A DNA stretch of 52,565 nucleotides from an uncultured Bacteroidota bacterium (GCA_903929195.1 CAIYTT010000083.1:1-52565), one strand, 5' to 3'. Positions 18,519-27,089 are shown, numbered from the stretch's first letter. A program made the numbers and translations. Notes: generated by a model from the sequence alone, not told the origin.

Positions 18519-19007
18519 TTAAAAAATCATAAGTACATTAAACTTGCCATTTGTTATTGCAATACTGTCTGCAATAAAATTAAAGTTACCAATTAAAGCG
18601 TTAGAAGTATCACTAGTAATTACTATTTGCCCTGCTGTTGCGTAATGTCTGTTACTACCTAAATAATAGGAAGCAGAAACATTTGGTGGATTAATAGTAT
18701 AGGTATTGGGCCCTGTATAATTACTTATAGTTAACGAAATAGTAGATAGGCTACTTGTTTTATTTTGGGTAGCATTAATTAAAATATTTTTTGTATTTGT
18801 ACTGTCTTTTACTAATGTATTGCGGAGATAACCAAATGCAGAATCTGTTTGGAAATTACCTGTATTTACAGTCGCACTCATAAATACCAAGGTATCTAAT
18901 TTATTATTGGGTTGAATACTATTGCCATTTGCCGGACCACTATTTTTGGTACATGAATTGCAAATAAAAATTGTAATCAATAATATTATAAATAAAAACC
19001 TATTCAT
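18519..19007 (-). CDS. Small beta-rich lipoprotein, paralogue of the gene at 19128
   Basis: A 162-aa lipoprotein: signal peptide with lipobox CNSC, then a Ser/Asn/Pro linker and a beta domain. The C-terminal half (TISLTISNYTGPNTYTI, HYATAGQIVITSDTSNALIGNFNF, ITNGKFNV) follows the pattern of the protein encoded at 19128-19598 and resembles DUF6252-type lipoproteins (ends in an I-G-x-F-x-F strand and a G-x-F strand). Function unknown. It lies 38 bp before the hydrolase gene and may share its transcript. Confidence 0.75.
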   Translation of the reverse strand: MNRFLFIILLITIFICNSCTKNSGPANGNSIQPNNKLDTLVFMSATVNTGNFQTDSAFGYLRNTLVKDSTNTKNILINATQNKTSSLSTISLTISNYTGPNTYTINPPNVSASYYLGSNRHYATAGQIVITSDTSNALIGNFNFIADSIAITNGKFNVLMIF

Positions 19008-19066
19008 CTTCTTGTATTACTATTTTAACGTAGAAACGAATTATTTGGTATTTATTAAGTAAAAAG

Positions 19067-19111
19067 AAAATAAAAATAGCACACAAAAGGTTAGTGTGCT
19101 ATTTTTATTTT
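19067..19111 (-). terminator. Terminator between the two paralogous lipoprotein genes
   Basis: An 18-bp perfect stem (19067-19084 with 19094-19111) and a 9-nt loop, with T tracts on both strands. It lies 16 bp past the stop of the upstream lipoprotein gene, so the two paralogues have separate transcripts. Confidence 0.9.
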
Positions 19112-19127
19112 AGTATAAATATTTTAT

Positions 19128-19598
19128 TTATGGGTTAGCAACATAATTAGGTGTTGGCACAGTAAAAGTACCATTAACCAGACTAAGCCCGTCAACTGTA
19201 TCAAAATTAAAATACCCGATAATAGAGTCGTTAGTAATTTTATTTATAACAACATTACCTCCCAAAGCATTACCATTGCCTGTTGCATGTATATAATTAG
19301 CACTTGCTTGCCCCATAACAATTGAATATTCGCCCGATTTACCTTTGTAATTATTGATAGTTAATATTATCTTTTCTCTTGTTACTATTTCATTTCCAGT
19401 AATTACTAAACTTACCGATGTATCGTTAACCTGTTGTTTTACAGTAGCCGGATATACAGTAGTTGTTGTAAAGGTATAGTTTCCTATAGTAACATTCATA
19501 GACGGATTTGGGGTGGTGGCATAAGGTAAGTTTTTTATGCAACCGCTAAATAAACCGCAACAAAGCAATAGTAAAACAGGGAAAATAATTTTCTTCAT
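19128..19598 (-). CDS. Small beta-rich lipoprotein, paralogue of the gene at 18519
   Basis: A 156-aa lipoprotein with signal peptide and lipobox (LFSGC, Cys at residue 20). The mature part is a single beta-rich domain with the same strand pattern as the downstream paralogue: IILTINNYKGKSGEYSI, NALGGNVVINKITNDSIIGYFNF, LSLVNGTFTV. It is similar to DUF6252-like lipoproteins of Bacteroidota, for which no activity is known to me. The pair probably came from a duplication, later separated by a terminator. Confidence 0.75.
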   Translation of the reverse strand: MKKIIFPVLLLLCCGLFSGCIKNLPYATTPNPSMNVTIGNYTFTTTTVYPATVKQQVNDTSVSLVITGNEIVTREKIILTINNYKGKSGEYSIVMGQASANYIHATGNGNALGGNVVINKITNDSIIGYFNFDTVDGLSLVNGTFTVPTPNYVANP

Positions 19599-19630
19599 AC
19601 CAAATATTTTTGCTAAGATAGTTAAATTTC

Positions 19631-19655
19631 AAAAATTAAAAATTAAAAATTAAAA
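19631..19655. repeat. Short AT tandem repeat
   Basis: Three copies of a 7-bp AAAAATT-type unit between the FeoA and lipoprotein genes. Low complexity; no function suggested. Confidence 0.5.
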
Positions 19656-19707
19656 AACCTCTAAAAAACAAATTTTGTGTTGTATTAGTTTTGGTTATTC
19701 ATGTGCA

Positions 19708-19953
19708 TTATTGTATAGTAACCCATATTTTATCTGCCTCTGCTTTACGAATACTTAAATAATAACCGGCAATATGTAACGCCATAGGGTCGCCCATTGG
19801 TGCTATAACTTCAACCCATACCGGTTCCCCCTCAATACATCCCATCTCCATAAGTGTAAGTCTGAATTCGCTTTCTTCATGCGATTTAATTACAGCTTTT
19901 TTACCAACAGGTAAATGAGATAGCCGTACTACGTGTTCGTCAATTAGTTTCAT
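19708..19953 (-). CDS. feoA: FeoA-family protein, no adjacent FeoB
   Basis: An 81-aa SH3-like FeoA domain. It starts with VVRLSHLPVGKKAVIKS, followed by FRLTLMEMGCIEGEPVWVEVIAPMGDPMALHIAGYYLSIRKAEADKIWV, the typical FeoA core with the conserved MG and the GDPxxxxIxGYxLSxRKxEA segment. FeoA assists the FeoB ferrous-iron transporter at the inner membrane. No feoB lies beside it: the downstream neighbour is a lipoprotein gene and the upstream one an OmpA-family gene. FeoB is therefore elsewhere or absent. A -7 box (TATTTTTG, minus, 19959-19966) sits 5 nt before the ATG. Confidence 0.9.
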   Translation of the reverse strand: MKLIDEHVVRLSHLPVGKKAVIKSHEESEFRLTLMEMGCIEGEPVWVEVIAPMGDPMALHIAGYYLSIRKAEADKIWVTIQ

Positions 19954-19958
19954 TAAAG

Positions 19959-19966
19959 CAAAAATA
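19959..19966 (-). promoter_or_regulatory. -7 box of feoA
   Basis: TATTTTTG on the minus strand fits TAnnTTTG. The 5-nt distance to the ATG implies a leaderless or nearly leaderless mRNA. Confidence 0.45.
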
Positions 19967-20052
19967 AATTAATTATCTATCATCAAAAAATAAATAATAG
20001 TATGCAAAAAAACAATGAAAAATAATACAAGTGCTTCAGTTACAATAAATTT

Positions 20053-21960
20053 CTATTTCACAATAACCAGTTTTGCATTGTATTTTATGGTTGGTGTATT
20101 GGCAGATAAAAAATATAAGCCGTCTGGTTGTTCAAGTATAAATTGTACTGTTTTATTAGGGGTAATTGTAAATGTTTTTACAACTTCATTTTTTGTATTT
20201 GTAATTACAACATTTGCATTTTCATTTAGGTTGGTTGTAAGTTTTATTGTAAACGAGCCTGGTTCTTTATTTGATGTAAAACTAATTTCATTTATATTAT
20301 TTTTTACGGTCATGCTTGCACGTCTATTTCTTGCCCTGCCTGCACGGGTGCGGTTATCACCAATTGGGCAACAGAACCCGTGACCAGTGGCAGTAATTCT
20401 TTTTGGGTCTACGCCATGTGCTATCATGTATTTTTCAACCTGTTGTGCCCTTACTTTAGATATTAAATTATTTACTGATTCAGGTCCGGTAGTATCACAA
20501 TAACCATCAATAAATAAAATGGAACCGGGATATTCATTTAATACCATTATTACACTGTCCAAATAGGGATAAGATGTTTTTCGGATTGTAAATTTATCAA
20601 ACTCAAATTGTATTTCACTCCTATCTAAATCTTCTATAATATCCTTTTGCGGTTCTTTTTCTATCGGGCAGCCATAATTTTCTATCGGGCCGGCAACAAA
20701 AGGACACATATCCTGATTGTCGGGCAAGCCATCACCATCACTATCCGGGCAACCATGAAATAAGATTGTGCCCGCTTGATGTGGGCAACTATCGTCTTTA
20801 TCTGGTATGCCATCTCCATCGGCATCAGGACAACCTTGTAATTTTATTGTTCCAAATTCATACGGACAAGCATCGTCTTTATCCATTATGCCATCACCAT
20901 CCGTATCCGGACAGCCATGAAACTTTAAAAGTCCGGGTGTATGTGGGCATGAATCCTGGCAATCGGGTATGCCATCATGGTCATGGTCGGGACACCCATT
21001 AAATTCAATTAAACCGGAATCAAGCGGACATTTATCCTTTTTATCGGGGATACCGTCATGGTCACTGTCTTTCGGTTTGCCGAAGAAATATCTAAGTCCT
21101 ATATTTAATCCATACGTATTACTACTGCTATTTGAAATAGAATTAAGAATTGAACTATATGTGCCAATATTGTCGGCTAATTGATAATTATTATTTTGTG
21201 TGTTTTTGAAATTTTGATGCAAATAATGTAGTCCGAAATTTAAATCTAAATGCTCATTTACAGAATAACTTATTGCCGGTTGAATAACTATTCCGGGTGT
21301 TCCATATTCAAAATTAACATCACCGCTTGATTTGTCAGGCTTGATACCGAAATTGTTAATTGTAGAATTTTCGTAAACTGCTTGATTATTAAATATTGCA
21401 TTCGTGCTGTATGTATTTTTTAATTGCATATTAAAAATCAAACCGGCATCGGCAGTAAAACCGAAATATTTATTGAACTTAGTTTTATACTTAAATAAAA
21501 GAGGAATATTAAAATTAGTAATTTTCACATTCTCTGTAATTGCATTTGCAGCAGTAATAACTTGTTTGTAAGGCGTTCCAATACTATCCGCAGTCTGATA
21601 AGAAACATTAAAATTATCTAATTTATATTCTCCATATTGTCTTAAATACATGATGCCTAAGCCAACACCATAATGTTGTTCTTTATCAAAAAAATACCCA
21701 AATTGAACATCAAAACCTATTGATTTCCCATTAGCAAATTTTGTTTTCCCAATAGAACTACTCACAATATTTGAATAGTTACTTGCCATATCCGGCACTA
21801 AAGTAAGGTTCTGTGAAAATAATGCACCTCTTACGTTCAAATCTATACATAGAGGGTAGGCATTAGAATAACTATTCTTTAGTACTGTTTTATTGCTATC
21901 CTGCGCAAATGCAGGAAGAATAAAAAGTAGTGCCAAAAGTGCAAATATTGTTTTTTTCAT
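20053..21960 (-). CDS. OmpA-family outer-membrane protein with five TSP3 repeats and a sorting-like C-terminal tail
   Basis: A 635-aa outer-membrane protein; start at ATG 21960 before the signal peptide (KKTIFALLALLFILPAFAQ). Order: an N-terminal beta-barrel domain (about 30-285, alternating strands ending in GLRYFFG); five Ca-binding thrombospondin type 3 repeats (DSDHDGIPDKKDKCP and four more, each with D-x-D-x-D-G and a Cys-Pro); an OmpA peptidoglycan-binding domain (IQFEFDKFTI, VNNLISKVRAQQVEKYMI, and NRTRAGRARNRRASMTV); then about 75 extra residues ending GLYFLSANTPTIKYNAKLVIVK. That last part looks like a T9SS type A sorting domain, which OmpA-domain proteins normally lack. Role: cell-wall tethering and envelope stability. 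Confidence 0.9.
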   Translation of the reverse strand: MKKTIFALLALLFILPAFAQDSNKTVLKNSYSNAYPLCIDLNVRGALFSQNLTLVPDMASNYSNIVSSSIGKTKFANGKSIGFDVQFGYFFDKEQHYGVGLGIMYLRQYGEYKLDNFNVSYQTADSIGTPYKQVITAANAITENVKITNFNIPLLFKYKTKFNKYFGFTADAGLIFNMQLKNTYSTNAIFNNQAVYENSTINNFGIKPDKSSGDVNFEYGTPGIVIQPAISYSVNEHLDLNFGLHYLHQNFKNTQNNNYQLADNIGTYSSILNSISNSSSNTYGLNIGLRYFFGKPKDSDHDGIPDKKDKCPLDSGLIEFNGCPDHDHDGIPDCQDSCPHTPGLLKFHGCPDTDGDGIMDKDDACPYEFGTIKLQGCPDADGDGIPDKDDSCPHQAGTILFHGCPDSDGDGLPDNQDMCPFVAGPIENYGCPIEKEPQKDIIEDLDRSEIQFEFDKFTIRKTSYPYLDSVIMVLNEYPGSILFIDGYCDTTGPESVNNLISKVRAQQVEKYMIAHGVDPKRITATGHGFCCPIGDNRTRAGRARNRRASMTVKNNINEISFTSNKEPGSFTIKLTTNLNENANVVITNTKNEVVKTFTITPNKTVQFILEQPDGLYFLSANTPTIKYNAKLVIVK

Positions 21961-22014
21961 TGTAGTAGCATATTTCACGAACTTATCCGAAAAAAGTGAG
22001 CCTTCAATTTGATA

Positions 22015-22791
22015 TTATTTTATTAGGGCATCTTCCATAATTACTTCAAAGAAATAGCCGTAACCTAAATCTTTATTTAGGCTTATTTTACCTTCAAAGG
22101 TTACTTTATCGCCTACATTTACTTCTTTATCTGTGGTTATTACCATATCAAATTTTCCTGCATGTTCTGTACCGTCTTGTATATGAATCCAATTTTTATT
22201 CATTACAGCAGGGGTAAATTTTGTTACTTCACCTTTTATTTTTACAGTTTTACCGGAGTAGTTTTCTTTTTTTGCAAATAGTTCTCCAATTGTTATTCCT
22301 CCTTTTGCAGCATCAATTTTTATTTCTTTTTTTTCAACCGGAGTAACAGTTCTGGTATATTGAGCAGTAGGACCGGTAGCAGTGCCTGTACTAGTATCAT
22401 TGGCTTTTGGCATTGCGGGTGCGTCAGCAGCTGTTTTCGAAACTTTTACAGTATTAGGGTCGGTACTTACACCCTCCAAAAAAAGAACACTTTCAAAAGT
22501 TCTATTTAGTTCCTTACTTTGAAATTTATTCATAACCAAACCACCCTGATAATAATAGGTTTCACCGCTTTTTGCCTGCATAGAAGGTACAGCCAACCAT
22601 TGTTCTTTATTGTTTTCCGTTACTTGCAAATAGGTATAAGAGCTTGTTTGTAGCACATCTTTTACAACTACTTTATGGGTGTTCGGTTGATTTCCGTCTG
22701 TTTGCTTTGTATCGGAATCCGAACCCGACTTACAAGAAAAAAATAAAGTAGCTATTGTAGCAATCATTAAAATTAAACTTCTTTTATGCAT
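22015..22791 (-). CDS. Lipoprotein with two OB/GW-type domains
   Basis: A 258-aa lipoprotein; start placed at ATG 22791 so that the signal peptide (HKRSLILMIATIATLFFSC) and lipobox are directly N-terminal. The first domain, KVVVKDVLQTSSYTYLQVTENNKEQWLAVP to LNRTFESVLFLEG, and the second, ITIGELFAKKENYSGKTVKIKGEV to LGYGYFFEVIMEDALI with NWIHIQDGT inside, have the OB-fold pattern often annotated GW or nucleic-acid-binding-like. Proteins of this sort commonly sit beside multihaem cytochromes. It diverges from the NHL/cytochrome genes across a 203-bp control region, so shared regulation is likely. Ligand unknown; a periplasmic partner or assembly factor is a guess. Confidence 0.75.
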   Translation of the reverse strand: MHKRSLILMIATIATLFFSCKSGSDSDTKQTDGNQPNTHKVVVKDVLQTSSYTYLQVTENNKEQWLAVPSMQAKSGETYYYQGGLVMNKFQSKELNRTFESVLFLEGVSTDPNTVKVSKTAADAPAMPKANDTSTGTATGPTAQYTRTVTPVEKKEIKIDAAKGGITIGELFAKKENYSGKTVKIKGEVTKFTPAVMNKNWIHIQDGTEHAGKFDMVITTDKEVNVGDKVTFEGKISLNKDLGYGYFFEVIMEDALIK

Positions 22792-22828
22792 ATACTTTTG
22801 TTGTTTAAAAATTAGTATTTTCAAGTTG

Positions 22829-22836
22829 CAATATTA
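22829..22836 (-). promoter_or_regulatory. Possible -7 box of the OB-fold lipoprotein gene
   Basis: TAATATTG on the minus strand matches TAnnTTTG at all but one defined position. If used, the proximal palindrome at 22859-22872 would be centred about 42 nt upstream of the transcription start. Confidence 0.35.
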
Positions 22837-22858
22837 GGAAGAATCTGATAATTATTGA

Positions 22859-22894
22859 ATGACTTATGTCATTTTGTTTTATGATAGCTGTCAT
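22859..22894. promoter_or_regulatory. Two tandem CRP/FNR-like palindromes
   Basis: ATGACTTATGTCAT (22859-22872) and ATGATAGCTGTCAT (22881-22894) both fit ATGAY-N4-GTCAT, and their starts are exactly 22 bp (two helical turns) apart. The second lies inside a larger inverted repeat (13-bp arms 22872-22884 and 22891-22903). TGA-N6-TCA is the general half-site layout of CRP/FNR-family regulators. No such regulator gene is in the window. Confidence 0.65.
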
Positions 22895-22940
22895 AAAACA
22901 AAAGCCGACATGTAAATAATTTTGGGGTTGTTTATATATA

Positions 22941-22970
22941 TTGTCTGATTTTGGAAATTGGCTATTTTCG
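22941..22970 (+). promoter_or_regulatory. Candidate promoter of the NHL/cytochrome operon
   Basis: TTG (22941-22943), a 19-bp spacer, then TATTTTCG (22963-22970), one mismatch from TAnnTTTG. The start codon follows 24 bp later. Confidence 0.5.
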
Positions 22971-22994
22971 CTTGGTTTTTCTTAATTTACACTC

Positions 22995-24014
22995 ATGAAT
23001 TTGTATCACAGTGCAATTATAACTTTAGTCTTGTTTTTTTGTTTTAATTCTGCTTCAATATGTCAGGAGAATGACACTACAAGTATTAAAAAGAAGATTG
23101 GCTCTAATGCTTATGTTTCTTGGGTTGCACAGTATCCGGCAATAAAAACCGGAAAACCTAAACATTATATTTTAAATAAAGTTGTTGAATTTTTGATTGG
23201 TAAAAGTAAAGAACGAACATTGTTAAGACCGATGTCATTAATAGCAAGCAGTCCTAATAATTTAACCATTTTGGACCAGGGTAGTAAAACAATATTTCAA
23301 ATAGAAGGCAATAATGAGTATATTCCTCATGCCATAAAGAAGAAAGAGAACTATTTTACTTCTTTAGTAGGGGTTTGTACGTTACCCGGAGGCGAAATTT
23401 TATTTACTGACTCTCGATTAAATAAAATATACTTAATAAGTGCTGATAAGAAAAAACTGAAAGTTTTTAATAATGATACAATAAAATTGCAACAACCTAC
23501 CGGCATTGCTTATTCTGCAATAAATGATGAAGTTTGGGTTGTGGAAACAAATGGTAACAAAATTACCATATTAGATTCAAAAGGTGGATTTAAAAAGTCG
23601 TTTGGTGAGCGTGGAGAGGATACAGGAAAATTAAATTTCCCTACTTCTATTTGTATTGATAAAAATGGGGATGCTTACGTTGTTGATGCCATGAATTTTA
23701 GGGTGCAAATATTTAATAAAAATGGTTCGTTTATTTCAACTTTCGGGCAAATAGGCGATGCAGCAGGTTTTTTTGCAAGACCAAAAGGTATCGCTTTAGA
23801 TTCTTATGGTAATATTTATGTCGTTGATGCTTTGTTTCATGTAGTACAGATTTTTGATAAAAATGGAAATTTCTTATATAAATTCGGGCAACAAGGTAGA
23901 GAAAAAGAGAGCTTTTGGTTACCTAACGGAATATATATTGATAATAGAAATTATATTTATGTTGCCGATACCTATAATTCTCGTATTCAAATTTTTAAAC
24001 TCATTAATGATTAA
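22995..24014 (+). CDS. Secreted NHL-repeat beta-propeller protein
   Basis: A 339-aa exported protein with a signal peptide (LYHSAIITLVLFFCFNSASICQ). Residues of about 80-335 form NHL/6-bladed propeller repeats; the clearest are LNFPTSICIDKNGDAYVVDAMNFRVQIFNKNGSF, FARPKGIALDSYGNIYVVDALFHVVQIF and FWLPNGIYIDNRNYIYVADTYNSRIQIF, each followed by a FG[EQ] turn. NHL propellers bind partners and are not normally catalytic. The stop codon lies 11 bp before the multihaem cytochrome gene, so the two are one operon. NHL proteins recur beside multihaem cytochromes in other phyla, which suggests a part in export, assembly or display of the cytochrome (inference). Confidence 0.88.
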   Translation: MNLYHSAIITLVLFFCFNSASICQENDTTSIKKKIGSNAYVSWVAQYPAIKTGKPKHYILNKVVEFLIGKSKERTLLRPMSLIASSPNNLTILDQGSKTIFQIEGNNEYIPHAIKKKENYFTSLVGVCTLPGGEILFTDSRLNKIYLISADKKKLKVFNNDTIKLQQPTGIAYSAINDEVWVVETNGNKITILDSKGGFKKSFGERGEDTGKLNFPTSICIDKNGDAYVVDAMNFRVQIFNKNGSFISTFGQIGDAAGFFARPKGIALDSYGNIYVVDALFHVVQIFDKNGNFLYKFGQQGREKESFWLPNGIYIDNRNYIYVADTYNSRIQIFKLIND

Positions 24015-24025
24015 AAAATAAAACA

Positions 24026-25753
24026 ATGTTGAATATAAAAACAGTTATTTTAATCGTTTGCTTGCCAATAGTTGCCAATGCACAGTCAATTGTAAATACA
24101 AAACATAATTTATCATCAAGTGGTCCGGGAACAGTAAAGGCTACAACTGAAACAGAAGTATGTAAATTCTGCCATACACCCCATAATGCTACCGCTTCAA
24201 AACCATTATGGAATCGGAGTACTCCGGGTACCTCCTATACTCTTTATTCCAGTTCTACCTTGCATGCTTCTGTAGGCCAGCCTGATGGTACTTCTATATT
24301 ATGTCTTTCTTGTCATGACGGTACTATTGCTTTGGGCAGTATTGTAAATCCAAGTTCTACTATCAGTTTTGGTTCAATAACTACAATGCCTACGGGTAAA
24401 ACAAATTTATCTACCAATTTATCAGACGACCATCCTATTTCCTTTGTATATAATTCGGCATTAGCTGCTGCAGCCGGTCAGTTAAAGGCTCCTTCTGCAA
24501 TTATTGCACCTGTAGCTTTAGATAATAATGGGAAAATGCAATGCACATCTTGTCATGATGCACACGATAATACAAACTCAAAGTTTTTGGTTACTACCAA
24601 TCAAGGTTCGGCTCTTTGTTTTAGTTGCCATGACCGTAATTACTGGAGTACAAGTACACATAATACATCTACAAAAACGTGGAATGGGTCTGGTGTAAAT
24701 CCTTGGATGCATTCCAGTTATACAAATGTAGCAGATAATGCATGCGAAAACTGCCATCAGCCTCATACAGCAGGTGGGGCAGCACGTATAATGAATTATT
24801 TAAATGAAGAAGATAACTGCTTGAATTGCCATAATGGAAATGTAGCAACTAAAAATATTGAAGCACAATTTACAAAGGCATATAAACATAATGTATATGG
24901 CTATACCGGTGTACATGACCCCACAGAAACTGCATTAATGAGTACAAAACATGTTGAATGTGTTGATTGTCATAATCCGCATGCTACTAATGCTTCTACT
25001 GCAAGCGCACCTTATGTTAATGGTAATAGTATGGACGTAAAAGGCATCAATTCAAGCGGTACTGCTATAAATACCGTAACCTATCAATACGAAATTTGTT
25101 TTCGTTGTCATGCTGATAATCAAGCAACAACAAGGTATATAACAAGATATAGAGGGGTAGGGAATAGGCGTTTAGATTTTGCTACAACCAATGTATCCTA
25201 TCATCCTGTTGAAGCTGCCGGTCAAAACACCTCCATGTCAAGTCTTATTACCCCATATACCGTATCAAGCATGATATATTGTACCGATTGCCATGCAAGC
25301 GATGGCAGTGGCTCACCGGCAGGACCGCATGGGTCATCGAATGTTGCAATTCTAAAAGCAGCTTATGATACTACTAGATTCCCTATGTTAGGTACCGGTT
25401 GGACAAGCTCTGACCTTAGCACCCATTGGACATTATGTTTCCAATGTCATAATTTATCTATAGTAACCAATATACATACTAATATTTCTTCAGGACACTT
25501 TTTTAAATATGTAGGTTGTGCCACCTGCCACGACCCACACGGATATGATGGTTCGTTAGGGACTAATGGTGGTAGTATGGCTTCTGCATTCGAAAAACTA
25601 TGTAATTTTGATACATCAATCATTAGACCCAATGCTACAAATGGAAAAATGATAGATATACCAAACAGGAAATGTTATTTTGTTTGCCATCAAAATCCAA
25701 CAGGTACCGGAGGGGTATATCACGCACATCTTGATGCGGGGTCTTCATTTTAG
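24026..25753 (+). CDS. Multihaem c-type cytochrome with 12 candidate haem sites
   Basis: A 575-aa exported cytochrome: signal peptide ending VANAQ, then eleven CXXCH motifs with Cys starts at residues 46, 93, 173, 198, 240, 265, 312, 358, 419, 471 and 498, and one unusual CX3CH (C550-Y-F-V-C554-H555). Several motifs are followed by PH or AH (CHTPH, CHDAH, CHQPH, CHNPH, CHDPH), the doubled-CXXCH pattern in which the second His can serve as distal ligand. No transmembrane helix, lipobox or T9SS tail is visible after the signal peptide. Haem density (about one per 48 residues) suits a multihaem electron wire or periplasmic electron store. It is the second gene of the NHL operon. Redox partner and final location are unknown. 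Confidence 0.93.
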   Translation: MLNIKTVILIVCLPIVANAQSIVNTKHNLSSSGPGTVKATTETEVCKFCHTPHNATASKPLWNRSTPGTSYTLYSSSTLHASVGQPDGTSILCLSCHDGTIALGSIVNPSSTISFGSITTMPTGKTNLSTNLSDDHPISFVYNSALAAAAGQLKAPSAIIAPVALDNNGKMQCTSCHDAHDNTNSKFLVTTNQGSALCFSCHDRNYWSTSTHNTSTKTWNGSGVNPWMHSSYTNVADNACENCHQPHTAGGAARIMNYLNEEDNCLNCHNGNVATKNIEAQFTKAYKHNVYGYTGVHDPTETALMSTKHVECVDCHNPHATNASTASAPYVNGNSMDVKGINSSGTAINTVTYQYEICFRCHADNQATTRYITRYRGVGNRRLDFATTNVSYHPVEAAGQNTSMSSLITPYTVSSMIYCTDCHASDGSGSPAGPHGSSNVAILKAAYDTTRFPMLGTGWTSSDLSTHWTLCFQCHNLSIVTNIHTNISSGHFFKYVGCATCHDPHGYDGSLGTNGGSMASAFEKLCNFDTSIIRPNATNGKMIDIPNRKCYFVCHQNPTGTGGVYHAHLDAGSSF

Positions 25754-25874
25754 AGAATTTTATTTGTTGCAAGATTGGGTAATTGAAGATACATAGTCAA
25801 TTTGTTTTGTATCAATTCTTAAAATAAGCTTTCAAAAGAATTTTATAGAGTATCTATCAATTAATTTTTATAGT

Positions 25875-25904
25875 TTTGTTTTGTTTGCAAAATATTTAGT
25901 TTTG
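25875..25904 (+). promoter_or_regulatory. Promoter of the FIST/kinase operon, with a repeated TTTGCAAAA
   Basis: TTTG (25875-25878), 18-bp spacer, TAGTTTTG (25897-25904). TTTGCAAAA occurs at 25884-25892 and 25901-25909, a 17-bp period, overlapping the -7 box, so it may be an operator. Confidence 0.6.
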
Positions 25905-25929
25905 CAAAAGGGGGTAAATATTATTTATT

Positions 25930-27072
25930 ATGAATATTAAACAACATTTATTTATTAATAATAATTGGAATGAATACCAAAAAGAGAGTTTGATGGATAC
26001 TACTAAATGTCAATTAGTTTTAACATTTGGTTGTTGCGATTTAATTACAAATCCTGAAATTTTTGATTTCTTAAAACAGAAATACCCCAATGCATATATT
26101 GTTTTAGCATCCACATCGGGCGAAATAATAGACGAAAATGTTTTTGATAATTCTTTAGTAGCAACTGCAATACAGTTTGAAAATACCGGAATTAAATGTA
26201 TTGAACGTGAAATAATAAATAATAGCAGTTACGAAACAGGTTTAGAGCTAATGAATGAATTAATGGCAGAAGACCTTAGCTTTGTTTTTGTAATAGCAGA
26301 TGGAGTAAAAATTAACGGTACTGATTTAGTAAACGGTTTAAATAAAAATAATTTAAATAAAGTAATAATAACAGGAGGGCTTGCCGGAGATGGAGCAAAA
26401 TTTATCAATTCGTATGTCGGGCTAAATAGCATACCGAAAAGCGGTAATGTAATTGGTATTGGATTTTATGGTAAGAAAATAGTCATAGGTCATGGTTCTG
26501 TTGGCGGCTGGGATGAATTTGGACAAGAAAGAACAATAACAAGAGCCGATAAAAACGTGCTTTACGAATTGGATTCAAAAAATGCATTAGATTTATATAA
26601 AACATATTTAGGGCAGTATGTAGATGAGTTACCCTCATCCGCTTTACTTTTCCCGATAGCACTTAAAGTTGAAGAACCCCATGGCACACTTGTACGTACC
26701 ATACTATCTGTGAATGAGAAAAATAATAGTATGACGTTTGCCGGTAATATGCCCGAGGGCAGTAGGGTTAGATTAATGAAAGCAAATTTTGACAGAATAA
26801 TAGAAGGCTCTTTTTCTGCTGCTAATTTTTCTATTGAAAATTTTAATATTAAAAAACCCGAACTTGCTATATTAGTAAGTTGCGTTGGTAGAAAACTAAT
26901 ACTAAAAACCAGAACTGTTGAAGAAATAGAAATTGCGAAGGAAGTATTCGGAAATGATACTGTAATTTCAGGATTTTATTCTAATGGAGAAATAGCACCA
27001 TTTAATTCAATTACCGAGTGTGAATTACACAATCAAACAATGACAATTACTACCTTTGCCGAATTACCATAA
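25930..27072 (+). CDS. FIST-domain sensor protein
   Basis: Cytoplasmic protein of 380 aa without signal peptide or membrane helix. The N-terminal FIST part runs from CQLVLTFGCCDLITNPEIF through ASTSGEIIDENVF to TGGLAGDGAKF and VIGIGFYGKKIVIGHGSVGGWDEFG; the C-terminal FIST_C part includes FPIALKVEEPHGTLVRTILSV, FAGNMPEGSRVRLM, ILVSCVGRKLIL and VISGFYSNGEIAPF. FIST domains are predicted small-ligand sensors, often paired with signalling proteins. The hybrid kinase gene starts 17 bp downstream, so FIST probably supplies the input that the kinase itself lacks (inference). Confidence 0.9.
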   Translation: MNIKQHLFINNNWNEYQKESLMDTTKCQLVLTFGCCDLITNPEIFDFLKQKYPNAYIVLASTSGEIIDENVFDNSLVATAIQFENTGIKCIEREIINNSSYETGLELMNELMAEDLSFVFVIADGVKINGTDLVNGLNKNNLNKVIITGGLAGDGAKFINSYVGLNSIPKSGNVIGIGFYGKKIVIGHGSVGGWDEFGQERTITRADKNVLYELDSKNALDLYKTYLGQYVDELPSSALLFPIALKVEEPHGTLVRTILSVNEKNNSMTFAGNMPEGSRVRLMKANFDRIIEGSFSAANFSIENFNIKKPELAILVSCVGRKLILKTRTVEEIEIAKEVFGNDTVISGFYSNGEIAPFNSITECELHNQTMTITTFAELP

Positions 27073-27089
27073 TAGAAGCTAAATTAAGC

